A DNA stretch of 64,000 bases from Caulobacter sp. UNC279MFTsu5.1 (GCF_900114015.1 NZ_FORN01000008.1:93754-157753); one strand, 5' to 3'; shown: positions 34,146-43,075, counted from the stretch's first letter. Numbers and translations: made by a program. Notes: generated by a model not told the origin, from the sequence alone.

Positions 34146-36122
34146 TCAGCCCTCAGCATCCCCCTCCGCCACCGGAGCATCAGCCGCTCCCACATCCCCT
34201 TCCCCCTCGTCCGACGCCTCCGGCAGCGGCGTCGGCCGCTCGATCCGCGCTCGGATCTCCGGGTCCTTCAGCAAAGCCACCCGCATCACCTCGCGCGCCC
34301 GCGGCGCGGCGGCGCTGGAGCCGAACTGGCCGCCGTGCTCGATGATCACCGACAGGGCGTAGCGGGGGTCGTCATAGGGCGCGAAGGCGATGAACAGGTT
34401 GTGGTCCTTCAGCCGCCAGGCGATCCCCTGGTTGCTGCGCGAGGCCCCGGCCGCGTACTGGCGGACCTGGGCGGTGCCGGTCTTTCCGGCCATCTTGACG
34501 TCGCCCAGGCCCAGCTGGCTCTGCTTGAAGGCCCCGCCGGTCGGGTCGTTGGCCACCGCCGCCATGCCGGCCCGCACGATCTCCAGGTGCGCCTGGCTGA
34601 ACGGCAGGTCGGGCACGGCGTCGCCGTGCGGCTGCTCGATCCCGCCCACGGACTTCACGAGGCGCGGATTGAGCGCCTTCCTGCCATTGGCCAGCCGCGC
34701 GGTCATCACCGCCAGCTGCAGGGCGTTGACGTTGATATAGCCCTGGCCGATCCCGTACGGCACGCTGTCGCCCGGATGCCAGACCGGGTCGCGCCTGAAG
34801 GCGGTCTTCTTCCACTCGCGCGAGCCGACCAGGCCCTTCTTCTGGCCCGGTATGCCGATGTCGAAGGTCCCGCCATAGCCGAAAGCCCTGGCCGCGGCGG
34901 CGATGGGATCCGGCCCGATGCGCAGGGCCATCTGGTAGAAATAGACGTCGCAGCTGTTCTTGATGGCGGCGTGCATGTCCTGCGCGCCGTGGCCGCCCTT
35001 CTTGTGGCAGTGCCAGACCCGGCCGCCGAACGCCCAGCCGCCAGTGCAGACCACCCGCTCGCTCGGATCCACCCCCGCCGTCAGGGCGGCCATGGCCACG
35101 GTCGGCTTGAAGGTCGAGCCGGGCGGATAGGTCCCGGTCATCACCTTGTCCAGCAGCGGCTTGCGCTCGTACTCGGCCAGGGCCTTGTACTCCGGCCCCG
35201 ACAGGCCCTTGACGAAGCGGTTGGCGTCGAAGCTGGGAGCCGAGGCCATGGCCAGCAGGTCGCCGGTGCGGCAGTCCATGACCACGATCGCCCCGCTCTC
35301 ATCGCCCATCACCTCCAGGGCGCGGTTCTGGATGTCGGCGTCCAGGGTCAGGCGGATGTCGGCCCCGGCCTTGGCCGGGATGTCGCCCTCCGGGTCCAGG
35401 CGCACCGTGCGGCCCTGGGCGTCGACCTCGGCCTTGTTGGCCCCCGCCTGGCCGCGCAGAGCGCCGTCGAAGGCTTTCTCGACCCCCAGCTTGCCGATCC
35501 GGAAGCCGGGGTGGTGCAGCAGGTCCTGGTCCTGGGTCGGATCGCCCTTGGCCTTCTCCAGGTCGCGGTCCGAGACCTTGGCCACGTAGCCGATCACGTG
35601 GGCGAAGGCCCCGCCGAACGGATAGACCCGCACCTCGCCCATGTCCGCCGTCACGCCCGGCAGTTCCGGCGCGCGAATGTTGACGCGCGAGAACTCCTCC
35701 CAGGTCATGTCCTCCATCACCGCCACCGGGGCCTTCTTGGGCGCGTGGGCCAGGTCCTTGAGCAGGCGCGCGCGGCGGGCCGGGTCGATGGGCACCAGTT
35801 GGGCCAGCTCGTCCAGGGTCGCCGCGGCGTCGAACCCCGTGTCCTTGGTCACCAGCAGCCGGAAGTTCGGCCGGTTGGAGGCCAGGGCCACGCCGTTGCG
35901 GTCGTAGATCACCCCGCGCGGCGGCGACACCAGGCGATAGTTGAATTGGTTGCCGGCCGAAAGCTTCTGGTAGCGCCGGGCCTCGATCAGCTGCAGCTGG
36001 GCCAGGCGGCCGCCCAAGGCCAGCAGGCCCGCCCCGGCCAGCCCGCCCATCAGGAACGCGCGGCGGTGGAACATGCCCTGCCGCTCGTTGACCTCGGAAA
36101 AGAAGATCGCCGGCTCGCTCAT
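34146..36122 (-). CDS. PBP2-type peptidoglycan D,D-transpeptidase (MrdA-like)
   Basis: A 658-residue class B PBP: a short cytoplasmic N-terminus, one membrane anchor ('FLMGGLAGAGLLALGG', about 23-38), the dimerisation/pedestal region with 'PPRGVIYDRNG' (about 67-77), and a transpeptidase domain with SxxK at S336-K339 ('PPGSTFKP'), an SxC motif in 'IKNSCDVYFYQM' and 'GKTGTAQ'. It cross-links peptidoglycan during elongation. No mreB, mreC, mreD or rodA lies nearby, so it may be a second PBP2 or a relocated one. The C-terminal 30 residues are an acidic low-complexity tail. The ribosome site is weak. Confidence 0.9.
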   Translation of the reverse strand: MSEPAIFFSEVNERQGMFHRRAFLMGGLAGAGLLALGGRLAQLQLIEARRYQKLSAGNQFNYRLVSPPRGVIYDRNGVALASNRPNFRLLVTKDTGFDAAATLDELAQLVPIDPARRARLLKDLAHAPKKAPVAVMEDMTWEEFSRVNIRAPELPGVTADMGEVRVYPFGGAFAHVIGYVAKVSDRDLEKAKGDPTQDQDLLHHPGFRIGKLGVEKAFDGALRGQAGANKAEVDAQGRTVRLDPEGDIPAKAGADIRLTLDADIQNRALEVMGDESGAIVVMDCRTGDLLAMASAPSFDANRFVKGLSGPEYKALAEYERKPLLDKVMTGTYPPGSTFKPTVAMAALTAGVDPSERVVCTGGWAFGGRVWHCHKKGGHGAQDMHAAIKNSCDVYFYQMALRIGPDPIAAAARAFGYGGTFDIGIPGQKKGLVGSREWKKTAFRRDPVWHPGDSVPYGIGQGYINVNALQLAVMTARLANGRKALNPRLVKSVGGIEQPHGDAVPDLPFSQAHLEIVRAGMAAVANDPTGGAFKQSQLGLGDVKMAGKTGTAQVRQYAAGASRSNQGIAWRLKDHNLFIAFAPYDDPRYALSVIIEHGGQFGSSAAAPRAREVMRVALLKDPEIRARIERPTPLPEASDEGEGDVGAADAPVAEGDAEG

Positions 36123-36401
36123 CGCGCCGCCCCGGGGACGGACGGCGGGACGGCGTCAGGCGACGTCGTTCGACGGCGCGACGAGGTCGCGGCGGCCAGG
36201 AGATTCATGGGATGGGGATGGCCGCGCGCTGGAGTTGATCTGCGCCCAGAGTGGCCCCGCCCCGGCCGTCGTCAAGGGTCTGGCCCGGGTCGCTGAAAAT
36301 AATTCCGGACCGCCGGCGGGGCCGGTCTATCGGCGGTGCGGAGACCTTGGCTTCAGAGCGACGACGCCTATGACTGATCGGCATCCAAGGCCGCGCGTGG
36401 T
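36123..36401. other. Intergenic region upstream of the PBP2-like gene
   Basis: About 280 nt with no supported gene. It presumably holds the promoter of the PBP2-like gene. A GACGTCG-rich stretch near 36165-36190 can fold on itself, but I see no clear operator or RNA. Confidence 0.4.
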
Positions 36402-36487
36402 CCTCGTCCTTCGACAGGCTCAGGATGAGGACCGTTGACAGGTCCCGTCAGTCGAAAACCTCATCCGGAGCTTGTCGAGGGACGAGG
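36402..36487. repeat. Imperfect 29-bp inverted repeat
   Basis: CCTCGTCCTTCGACA... at the left pairs with ...TTGTCGAGGGACGAGG at the right with few mismatches, enclosing about 28 nt. The GGATGAGG inner ends match those of the 20400-20502 element. It lies downstream of the deaminase-like gene and could end its transcript. Confidence 0.7.
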
Positions 36488-36523
36488 TTTTCGCCCCCCC
36501 CGGGAGCTGGATACCGATCCGCC

Positions 36524-36955
36524 CTACGGCGCCACCGCCTCGGCCCCGTTCACGGCGAAGCCCCTTTGCTGCAGCGTATAGGTGCAGCTGGGGCAGATGG
36601 CCCGGTTGGCGACCACCGCCTTGAGCACGGCCCCCTGCCAGACGCCCCCGTCCTGGACCGAGGCGGCGAGCGTCGTCAGCGCCTGCTGTTCGGCGTCGTT
36701 CATGTGCCAGGTGCCCTGGCCGGGCGTCGGCGCCGCGCCCCCGAACACGGGGACGTGCAGCGTGTTTTCCAGGTGGTCGATGATCTTGCCGTTGATGCCG
36801 CTGGCGCTGGCGCCGGCCTCGGTCACCAGGACCGCGCGGTTGCCGTTCTGCAGCTTGACGACGGCCGCGCAGTACGAGGTGTAGCTCAGGGTCTTGGCGG
36901 GAAGATAGGCGACGATCAGGTTCATCGCGTTCCGCGCCAGGGTGAGAGACTTCAC
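36524..36955 (-). CDS. Putative deaminase-fold orphan protein
   Basis: A 143-residue protein I cannot assign to a named family. Two motifs stand out: 'WHMNDAEQQAL' (D87, A88, E89) and, 31 residues on, 'AICPSCTYTL' (C121, C124). The [HCD]AE plus CxxC pair with hydrophobic strands before each is the zinc site of the deaminase superfamily, which includes nucleotide deaminases and polymorphic-toxin deaminases. The N-terminal part is strand-rich ('SYTSYCAAVVKL', 'RAVLVTEAG'). No signal peptide is evident. GGAGGA lies 6 nt before the GTG start, so it is very likely a real gene. No toxin delivery domain or immunity gene is obvious next to it. Confidence 0.6.
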   Translation of the reverse strand: MKSLTLARNAMNLIVAYLPAKTLSYTSYCAAVVKLQNGNRAVLVTEAGASASGINGKIIDHLENTLHVPVFGGAAPTPGQGTWHMNDAEQQALTTLAASVQDGGVWQGAVLKAVVANRAICPSCTYTLQQRGFAVNGAEAVAP

Positions 36956-37054
36956 GCGTTCCTCCAGGACGGTTTGGCGGCTGAGGCGAGGGTTCGCACG
37001 CTCGAAGGCTCAAGCGCGGCGCCCCGATGGGGATGGCTAACGCATATGACCAAA

Positions 37055-37200
37055 AACGGTTGTCATCCCGGACAAGAGAAGCGCGGATCCGGGACCGCCG
37101 GAAGTGCTGAGCTCACGCCCCGATCCCGGATCTTCGCACTGCGCGCCGCCCGCCGCTAGGCGGGCTGCTTGCGCGCCCCGAGGCCGGGATGACAACCGTT
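37055..37200. repeat. Dispersed GTCATCCCGG element with extended arms
   Basis: The outer 17 nt are perfectly complementary (AACGGTTGTCATCCCGG and its complement), with the inner GATCCGGGACC and CGCCCGCCGC segments seen in the 39126 copy. It lies between the deaminase-like gene and a small membrane-protein gene. Confidence 0.8.
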
Positions 37201-37236
37201 CTGGGCATATGGGACTCCCCGCGAGGGGAGGGTCGA

Positions 37237-37428
37237 TCAGGTGCTGCCGCCGACCTGGAGGCCGATGCCCCAGCCCTTCACCAGTCCGACGATCAGCAGG
37301 ACGATCATCGCCACGCCAGCCAGCGAGACCAGGACGGTGATGAAGGTGATCGGCTGGATCAGGATCCAGGGAAGCACGGCCACGGCCGCCGCGACGAGAA
37401 AGCCCAGGATGTACAGGAAGATACGCAT
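37237..37428 (-). CDS. Small two-helix membrane protein, hypothetical
   Basis: A 63-residue, almost entirely hydrophobic protein: helix 1 'IFLYILGFLVAAAVAVLPWI', helix 2 'VLVSLAGVAMIVLLIVGLV', then a short 'KGWGIGLQVGGST' tail. AGGAAAGG precedes the ATG. It resembles small inner-membrane stress or accessory proteins, but no family is recognised. It is transcribed alone between a dispersed repeat and the amidase gene. Confidence 0.6.
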   Translation of the reverse strand: MRIFLYILGFLVAAAVAVLPWILIQPITFITVLVSLAGVAMIVLLIVGLVKGWGIGLQVGGST

Positions 37429-37524
37429 GAAAACGCCCTTTCCTTGTTGCCGTCGAACCTTGCCACGGAAATGGGCGCTTCACAACTTTTGTGAGAGATT
37501 ATCGAACAACTCTCGAAATCGGAC

Positions 37525-38931
37525 TCATCGCGGGGCGGCGATCTGCGCCGTGATTCCAAACGCCGCCGCCACCTGGCCGGCGAAGGCGATCGGGGTCAGG
37601 TCCTCCAGGAACGGCCCGATGAACTGCGCGCCGATCGGCAGGCCGTCGCGAGTGCGGCCGATCGGGGCGGCGGTGACCGGCAGGTGCGGCATGCCGGCGA
37701 TCAACGGCCAGGCGGTCTGCGGCGTGAAGGCCACGTCGGCGCCGTTGACCCGCAGCGTCCGGTTCGCCCCCGGCCAGGGGTTGGACTCCGGGAACGGGGG
37801 AAAGGCCGCCGTCGCGTAGCAGGGCGCGATCACCAGGTCGAAGGACCGGAAGAAAACGTCCCACTCGCGACGCAGGACCTCCTGGGCGATCAGGCAGTCG
37901 TAATAGTCCTTGATCGTCGCCCGGGGCTCCGGCGCGTCGGGGATCATGCCGGTCTTGTAGGTCCAGGCGAACTTTTCGACCAGGGCCTGGGAGTCGGCCA
38001 GGGACGGCAGCAGTTCGCTCTGGCGGGACACCGAGGCCCCGGCCTTTTCCAACGCCGTCGCCAGGTCGTCGATGGCGGCGACGATCTCGTCGTCGGCGAC
38101 CGCCGTCGGGTGCCGGGTCAGGACGAACACGCGATAGCCCGAGAGCCGGTCATGCCGCGGCGCCGGCAGGGCCAGGCGGTAGGCCGCGGCGTCGCGCCCC
38201 TCGGGACCGGCCAGCACCTTCAGCGCCAACTCAAGGTCGGCGGCGGTGCGCGCCATCGGTCCGGCGGCCGCCCAGGCCCGTCCCACGACGATCCCGCCGC
38301 CAGGCGGCCCATGACCCTCCAATGAGATCAGCGGGAACGACGACAGGTGTCCGTAGACGCCGCAGAACGCCGCCGGGATGCGGATCGAGCCGCCGGCGTC
38401 GCCGCCCAGCTCCAGCGGCACCATGCCCGCCGCCAGGGCGGCGGCGGACCCGCCCGACGAGCCGCCCGGCGAGCGCGCCAGGTCGTGGGGATTGCGGGTC
38501 CGGCCATAGATCGGGTTGTCGACCTGGTAGTCGGCCAGGCCGGCCGCGACATTGGTCTTGCCCAGGATGACTGCCCCCGCGTCCTTCAGGCGGCGGACCG
38601 CCGCGGCGTCCCGCGTCGGCCGGTAGTGGCGCGCGGACTCCCGGCCGAACGTGGTCGGCAAGCCGGCGATGTTGAAGCACTCCTTGACGGTCATCGGCAC
38701 GCCGGCCAGCGGCAGGTCGGCGCCGTTCGCCACCGCTTGGTCGACCCGCCGGGCCTGGTCGCGGGCGCGGTCGAAGTCGCGCACGACCACCGCGTTGATC
38801 GGCCCGTCCAGGGCCTCGATCCTGGCGATCGCCGCGTCGGCCAGGTCCAGGGCGCTGACGGACTTCGCGCGGACGGCGCAGGCAAGTTCGGTCGCGCTCG
38901 CGGTGGCGAGCGGGGTGTTCGATGACGACAT
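37525..38931 (-). CDS. Amidase-signature enzyme
   Basis: A 468-residue amidase with the Ser-cisSer-Lys machinery: Lys in '[11 protein letters not shown]', the glycine-serine signature '[17 protein letters not shown]' and '[20 protein letters not shown]' with the nucleophilic Ser. It hydrolyses a carboxamide to acid and ammonia in the cytoplasm. It lacks GatB partners and has full length, so it is a free amidase, not GatA. I chose the ATG at 38931 (AGAGGG upstream); longer in-frame starts lack homology. It stands alone; substrate unknown. Confidence 0.88.
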   Translation of the reverse strand: MSSSNTPLATASATELACAVRAKSVSALDLADAAIARIEALDGPINAVVVRDFDRARDQARRVDQAVANGADLPLAGVPMTVKECFNIAGLPTTFGRESARHYRPTRDAAAVRRLKDAGAVILGKTNVAAGLADYQVDNPIYGRTRNPHDLARSPGGSSGGSAAALAAGMVPLELGGDAGGSIRIPAAFCGVYGHLSSFPLISLEGHGPPGGGIVVGRAWAAAGPMARTAADLELALKVLAGPEGRDAAAYRLALPAPRHDRLSGYRVFVLTRHPTAVADDEIVAAIDDLATALEKAGASVSRQSELLPSLADSQALVEKFAWTYKTGMIPDAPEPRATIKDYYDCLIAQEVLRREWDVFFRSFDLVIAPCYATAAFPPFPESNPWPGANRTLRVNGADVAFTPQTAWPLIAGMPHLPVTAAPIGRTRDGLPIGAQFIGPFLEDLTPIAFAGQVAAAFGITAQIAAPR

Positions 38932-39125
38932 GGCTTGAGGCCCTCTTCGGTGAGGGTTCAGGAAGCTAGCCATAAAACGGCGTTCGCCAATTCTTGAACT
39001 CAACTCATTCGTCCCCAGATCCGTATTGCCGGCGGAGGACGGGTAGATGGACGCCCCTCCCCGCTCAGGATTGGAGCCGCCCTCCCTGCATCGGGCAGGG
39101 CTATCGCGTAGGTCTAAATACGACT

Positions 39126-39267
39126 GTCATCCCGGCCTCGGGGCGCGCAAGCGACCCGCCTGGCGGCGGGTGGCGCGCAGCGCGAAGATCCGGGACCGGG
39201 GCGTGACCTCAGCGCTTCCGGTGGTCCCGGATCTGCGCCCGGCTTCGCCGGGCTTGTCCGGGATGAC
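39126..39267. repeat. Dispersed GTCATCCCGG element (142 bp)
   Basis: Exact 10-bp inverted ends with inner GATCCGGGACC and GGTCCCGGATC arms and a CGCCTGGCGGCGG segment. It is the longest copy in the window, between the divergent amidase and VOC genes. Confidence 0.8.
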
Positions 39268-39365
39268 AGCTTCTTTGGCAGCGAACCCACATGCGATCGC
39301 CCTCCTTCCATCGGGCGTATGGGCGCCTCGGGCGGCGGCGTCATCACCAGGGAGACGACCGAACC

Positions 39366-39821
39366 ATGACCAGGAGCAAGTTGCTGCGAATGGACAATGT
39401 CGGCGTCGTGGTGGAGTCTCTCGATGACACCGTCGCTTTCTTCACCGAGCTTGGCCTGACGCTCGAAGGGCGAGGCATGGTCGAAGGAGAGTGGGCCGGA
39501 CGCATCACCGGACTGGGCGATCAGCGTGTCGAGATCGCCATGATGGTCACGCCCGACGGCCACGGCCGCCTCGAACTCTCGCGTTTTCTCGCCCCGTCCG
39601 TGGTCGCCGATCACCGGAACGCCCCGGTGAACGCCCTCGGTTATCTGCGCGCCATGTTCACGGTGAGCGACATCGACGAAACCCTCGCCAGACTCCGCCA
39701 GCACGGTGCGCAGCTGGTCGGCCAAGTGGTGCAGTACGAGGACGTGTATCGACTCTGCTACATCCGCGGCCCCGAAGGCCTTCTCATCGGACTGGCGGAA
39801 CCCCTCGGCCGCAATCGGTGA
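39366..39821 (+). CDS. VOC-family (glyoxalase/bleomycin-resistance-like) protein
   Basis: A 151-residue protein with paired beta-alpha-beta-beta-beta units: 'MDNVGVVVESLDDTVAFFTELGL' begins unit one, 'ALGYLRAMFTVSDIDETLARLRQHGA' begins unit two, and 'YIRGPEGLLIGLAE' carries the last Glu of the metal site. VOC proteins isomerise, cleave or sequester small molecules. The ATG at 39366 has AGGGAGA about 10 nt upstream. It stands alone after a dispersed repeat. Substrate unknown. Confidence 0.82.
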   Translation: MTRSKLLRMDNVGVVVESLDDTVAFFTELGLTLEGRGMVEGEWAGRITGLGDQRVEIAMMVTPDGHGRLELSRFLAPSVVADHRNAPVNALGYLRAMFTVSDIDETLARLRQHGAQLVGQVVQYEDVYRLCYIRGPEGLLIGLAEPLGRNR

Positions 39822-40434
39822 CGCCCAGGGAAGAGCACCGAAGACTCTGGGCCGAGGAAGATCGAGGTTCAGGCCAGGCGAAAAACTTCTCCCCATCGCT
39901 CCCGGCGTGTTTCCCCAACAAAAACAACGCTTCGAAATCACTTATCCTCCCCCTCCCGCGCCGCCCGTATGATCAACTCACCTTGAGGCGATGGGGAGGG
40001 CGCTAAGGCCTGCGACCTTCGCGGCCTTGGGGTGCGGTCGAGCGGGAAGCGCTCGTCGGCGGCGGTTGGCTCTCAAGGCCGGCCGCGATCTTCGGTCTCG
40101 AGCCTTGCCGGGCATGGATGACAGAAACGGTGTGACCGAAGGGCTGACGAGAACGACAGGCGTGCGGGGGATACGCACGCGGTCCGGGACCAGGCTTCGT
40201 TGGCCTGGCCCGCCCGCCAGGGGCTTCGTCCGGTAAGGCCTTAAGAGGGCCACCCGCCGGACGCTCCCGGAAAACGGTCGCGCGGAGCGTCGGTCCTGGT
40301 CGAAACGGTATTCACTACAAAGCTTCCGGGCCTGGCCCGGCGCTCCGCAGCCCTCCCCCACCCTCGCGATGGAAGCGCGTGGCGGCAAAGCCGTGCGCGC
40401 TTGGTCGTCCCTCAATTAGCCGACAGGAGTCCCG
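39822..40434. other. Long non-coding stretch with a duplicated element
   Basis: About 610 nt between the VOC gene and a small open frame. Open frames here have no convincing start or family. The stretch contains many self-complementary GC-rich blocks (CTTCGCGG..., GCGAGCGGGAAGCGCTCG-like) and, at 40228-40354, a sequence repeated at 63814-63939. It may encode a structured RNA. Confidence 0.4.
40228..40354 (+). repeat. ~126-bp duplicated element, copy 1 (possible structured RNA)
   Basis: Shares roughly 80% identity over its whole length with 63814-63939 on the minus strand. Conserved blocks include CCGGACGCT, CGGAAAACG, CGCGCGGAGCG and GTCGAAACGGTATT. The terminal hairpin is CCGGGCC-tg-GCCCGG here and CCGGACG-t-CGTCCGG in the other copy, so both sides of the stem changed together. 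Confidence 0.6.
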
Positions 40435-40692
40435 ATGCCCAGACCTCGCCAACCCCGTCCCGCGCCGCCGCCATCGTCCTCGTCGCCCCCTCCAGGCACG
40501 CCACGCCCCTATCTTCCGCCGGAGGACCGCGGCACCTACCGCCAGCGATACAAGCTCGAACGCGAAATCATCCGAAGGCTCGAGGCTCTCCACTTACGCC
40601 GCCTGGGCCTCAGCATGAAAAGAGCCCCCGGCCTTGCGACCGGGGGCTCTGCTCGTTCAGCCGATGAGGCGCCAGACGGCTTGGAAGACTAG
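40435..40692 (+). CDS. Possible small Pro/Arg-rich protein, hypothetical
   Basis: An 85-residue frame with AGGAG 5 nt before its ATG. The first third is Pro/Ser-rich, followed by a basic helix ('TYRQRYKLEREIIRRLEAL'). Against it, the 3' third runs through the kdgK terminator hairpin and touches the convergent kdgK stop. If real it is probably shorter in function or recently extended. I do not recognise a family. Confidence 0.35.
   Translation: MPRPRQPRPAPPPSSSSPPPGTPRPYLPPEDRGTYRQRYKLEREIIRRLEALHLRRLGLSMKRAPGLATGGSARSADEAPDGLED
40617..40650 (-). terminator. Rho-independent terminator of the kdgA-kdgK operon
   Basis: AGAGCCCCCGG pairs perfectly with CCGGGGGCTCT across an 8-nt loop. On the minus strand the stem is followed by TTTTC, 39 nt after the kdgK stop. 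Confidence 0.82.
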
Positions 40693-41795
40693 CGGATGAC
40701 CCGCGCGCCCTTGCCCTTCATCACGGCCTCGACCTCGGCCTGGCGCACCATCGAGGTGTCGCCCGGCGTGGTCATGGCCAGGGCGCCGTGAGCCGCGCCG
40801 TACTCGACGGCGGCCTGGGGACCCTTGCCTTCCATGAAGCCGAACGCGAGACCGGAGGCGAAGCCGTCGCCGCCGCCGACGCGGTCGTAGATCTCCAGGT
40901 TCTCGCGCATCATCGAGGCGTAGAACTCGCCGCCGGCGTACAGGATCGCCGACCAGTCGTTGACCGAGGCGGTCTTGGCGTTGCGCAGGGTGGTGGCGGC
41001 GACCTTGAAGTTCGGGAACTCCTTCACCGCCGTCTGGATCATCTTCTTGAAGTTGGCCGGATCGATCGACGAGATGTGCTCGTCCAGGCCCTCGACCTCG
41101 AAGCCCAGGCAGGCGGTGAAGTCCTCTTCGTTGCCGATCATCACGTCCACGTACTGGGCGATGTGGCGGTTGACCTTCTGGGCCCCCTCCTTGCCGCCCT
41201 GCGACTTCCACAGGCTGGCGCGGTAGTTGAGGTCATAGGAGATCACCGTGCCGTACTTGCGGGCCACCTCGACGGCCTCGATCACGGCTTCGGCGGTGTT
41301 GGACGCCAGGGCCGCGAAGATGCCGCCGGTGTGGAACCAGCGCACGCCTTCCTCGCCGAACAGCTTTTCCCAGTTCACTTCGCCGGGACGGATCTGCGAG
41401 GCGGCCGAGTGGCCCCGGTCGCTGCAGCCCAGGGCCGGGCGGACGCCGAAGCCCTTTTCGGTGAAGTTCAGGCCGACGCGGGTGTTGCGGCCCAGGCCGT
41501 CGAAGTCGCGCCAGATGATGTGGGAGGTGTCGACGCCGCCCTGCATCATCAGATCCTCGACCAGCCAGCCCAGGTCGTTCACCGGCAAGGCGGTGACGGC
41601 GGTCGAGCGCTTGCCCCAGCACTTCCGGAAGGCGCGGGCGACGTTGTATTCGCCGCCGCCTTCCCAGACGTTGAACTGACGGGCGTTGCGAACCCGGCCG
41701 AAGCCGGGATCGAAGCGCAGCATCACTTCACCGAAGGAGGCGCAGTCCCACTTGGTTTCCGAAGCCGGGCGGATGTTGAGGATGTTGTCGGTCAT
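40689..41795 (-). CDS. kdgK: 2-dehydro-3-deoxygluconate kinase (PfkB family)
   Basis: A 368-residue PfkB-family kinase with 'GGGEYNVARAFRKCWG' near residue 47 and the ATP/catalytic signature 'DRVGGGDGFASGLAFG' with its general-base Asp. It phosphorylates KDG at O6 to KDPG in the cytoplasm, joining the uronate branches to the Entner-Doudoroff aldolase. The ATG follows the kdgA stop with no gap, so kdgA-kdgK is one unit. An intrinsic terminator follows. The N-terminal 17 residues before 'CASFGEVMLRF' are an extension. Assignment rests on family plus context. Confidence 0.88.
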   Translation of the reverse strand: MTDNILNIRPASETKWDCASFGEVMLRFDPGFGRVRNARQFNVWEGGGEYNVARAFRKCWGKRSTAVTALPVNDLGWLVEDLMMQGGVDTSHIIWRDFDGLGRNTRVGLNFTEKGFGVRPALGCSDRGHSAASQIRPGEVNWEKLFGEEGVRWFHTGGIFAALASNTAEAVIEAVEVARKYGTVISYDLNYRASLWKSQGGKEGAQKVNRHIAQYVDVMIGNEEDFTACLGFEVEGLDEHISSIDPANFKKMIQTAVKEFPNFKVAATTLRNAKTASVNDWSAILYAGGEFYASMMRENLEIYDRVGGGDGFASGLAFGFMEGKGPQAAVEYGAAHGALAMTTPGDTSMVRQAEVEAVMKGKGARVIR

Positions 41796-42470
41796 TTAGG
41801 CCTTCCCACGAACCTTCTTGATCAGATCGACGGTCTCACGGACCTTGGCGGTGATGCCGGCGTAGTCGCCCGCGTCCAGCAGCTCCTGGGTGATCAGCTT
41901 GGAGCCCATGCCGGCGGCGACGATGCCCGCGCCGAACCACTTCTTGACCGAGGCCTCGTCCGGATCGACGCCGCCGGTCGGCATGATGCGGGTCCAGGGC
42001 ATCGGGCCCAGCACCGCCTTGACGAAGTCCGGGCCGCCGACCGACGAGCCGGGGAACACCTTGACGATCTCGCAGCCCAGCTCTTCGGCGTAGGAGATCT
42101 CCGAGGCCGAGCCGCAGCCCGGCGAATAGGGGATCTTGCGGCGGTTGCAGACCTTGGCGACGTCGGCGTTGAGGATCGGGCCGACCACGAACTTGGCGCC
42201 GTTGGCGATGTAGATGCCGGCGGTCGGGGCGTCGACGATCGAGCCCACGCCCATGATCACCCGCGGGTCGGCCGAGGCGAAGTGACGGGTGACTTCGTAG
42301 AAGACGTGGCTGGCGAAGTCGCCGCGGTTGGTGAACTCGATGCAGGGCGCGCCGCCGTCGGCGCAGGCCTGGATCACCTTCTTACAGACCTCGACGTCGG
42401 GGTGATAGAAAACCGGGATGACGCCCTGGTCCATCAGCGCCGTCAGAACGGCCATGCGGTCTTTCACCAT
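41796..42470 (-). CDS. kdgA: KDPG aldolase (2-dehydro-3-deoxy-phosphogluconate aldolase)
   Basis: A 224-residue class I aldolase with the Eda-type active site: E45 and R49 in 'CIEFTNRGD' and the Schiff-base Lys K137 in 'CEIVKVFPGSSVGG', plus 'MPTGGVDPDE' for phosphate. It splits KDPG into pyruvate and glyceraldehyde-3-phosphate. The usual 'PGxxTPTE' loop reads 'SPGCGSASEI', so it belongs to a distinct branch that may also accept KDPGal. GAGGAG lies about 7 nt before the ATG. It precedes kdgK without a gap. Confidence 0.88.
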   Translation of the reverse strand: MVKDRMAVLTALMDQGVIPVFYHPDVEVCKKVIQACADGGAPCIEFTNRGDFASHVFYEVTRHFASADPRVIMGVGSIVDAPTAGIYIANGAKFVVGPILNADVAKVCNRRKIPYSPGCGSASEISYAEELGCEIVKVFPGSSVGGPDFVKAVLGPMPWTRIMPTGGVDPDEASVKKWFGAGIVAAGMGSKLITQELLDAGDYAGITAKVRETVDLIKKVRGKA

Positions 42471-42710
42471 CTGTACTGCTCCTCAAAGGATCGATCTTGC
42501 GTGCGGCCCCGTTGGCGGGCCTCGGCGTGGAAGATTTCGCCGCATCCGGCGCTGGGCGACCGTTTAGACCGCGTTGCGGGCCGACGCCACACCGGAGGGC
42601 TCCCCCGACGTCAATTCGCGTTCTCGCCTGTTGGCTGGGCTGTCGTCCTTCGTTTCCATCCACGTCCTCTTGGCGCGGCCCGGCCATGCCGGGCCCGCGC
42701 GCGGGCTCTC

Positions 42711-42747
42711 AAAATAAAGGGCGCCGGGACCAAGGCCCGACGCCCGG
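42711..42747 (-). terminator. Terminator-like hairpin in the kdgA leader
   Basis: On the minus strand GGGCGTCGGG pairs with CCCGGCGCCC (one mismatch) and is followed by TTTATTTT. It could end ppc read-through or act as an attenuator for kdgA-kdgK. Confidence 0.45.
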
Positions 42748-42850
42748 AAGTCTGCGCAGGAGCGAACTCGGAAAGAGCCGCGAACGCCCGGGACCGGATA
42801 GGGCGGCCCGAAACGTCAGGGAGACCGGGGATTAAGTGGCCAGGCCACTT

Positions 42851-42864
42851 TGCCACCGGTGTCA
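42851..42864. promoter_or_regulatory. Hexuronate-type operator 2
   Basis: TGCCACCGGTGTCA, the most symmetric of the four sites (reverse complement TGACACCGGTGGCA). It lies 381 nt upstream of kdgA in the long leader. Confidence 0.5.
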
Positions 42865-42949
42865 TTCTGAAGCCTACTCCGAAGCGGCGCCCTGTGCAAG
42901 CGGGGTCGGAACGCTGTTCCGGTTCCGGCGAGGGTGGCGAAAATGGATG

Positions 42950-43075
42950 CTCCTCACCCGCAAAGCGGGGGAGGTGGCGCGGCGCGAATACGCGCCGTGA
43001 CGGAGGGGGCGTCGCGGCGGCGGACGCCCCCTCCACCGCTTCGCGGTCCCCCTCCCCCGTTTCGCGGGGGAGGAG
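42950..43075. repeat. Large GC-rich inverted repeat after ppc
   Basis: CTCCTC...CGGGGGAGG at the left pairs with CCTCCCCC...GAGGAG at the right, with an inner GGGGGCGTC/GACGCCCCC stem. The branched structure ends 8 nt from the ppc stop and probably stabilises or ends its mRNA. Confidence 0.65.

Noticed and set aside
39978..40415. A 145-codon minus-strand frame over the duplicated element
   Set aside because: Arg/Pro-rich, no ribosome site and no family. The partial similarity to a frame at 63.8 kb follows from the DNA repeat, although a coding origin is not fully excluded.
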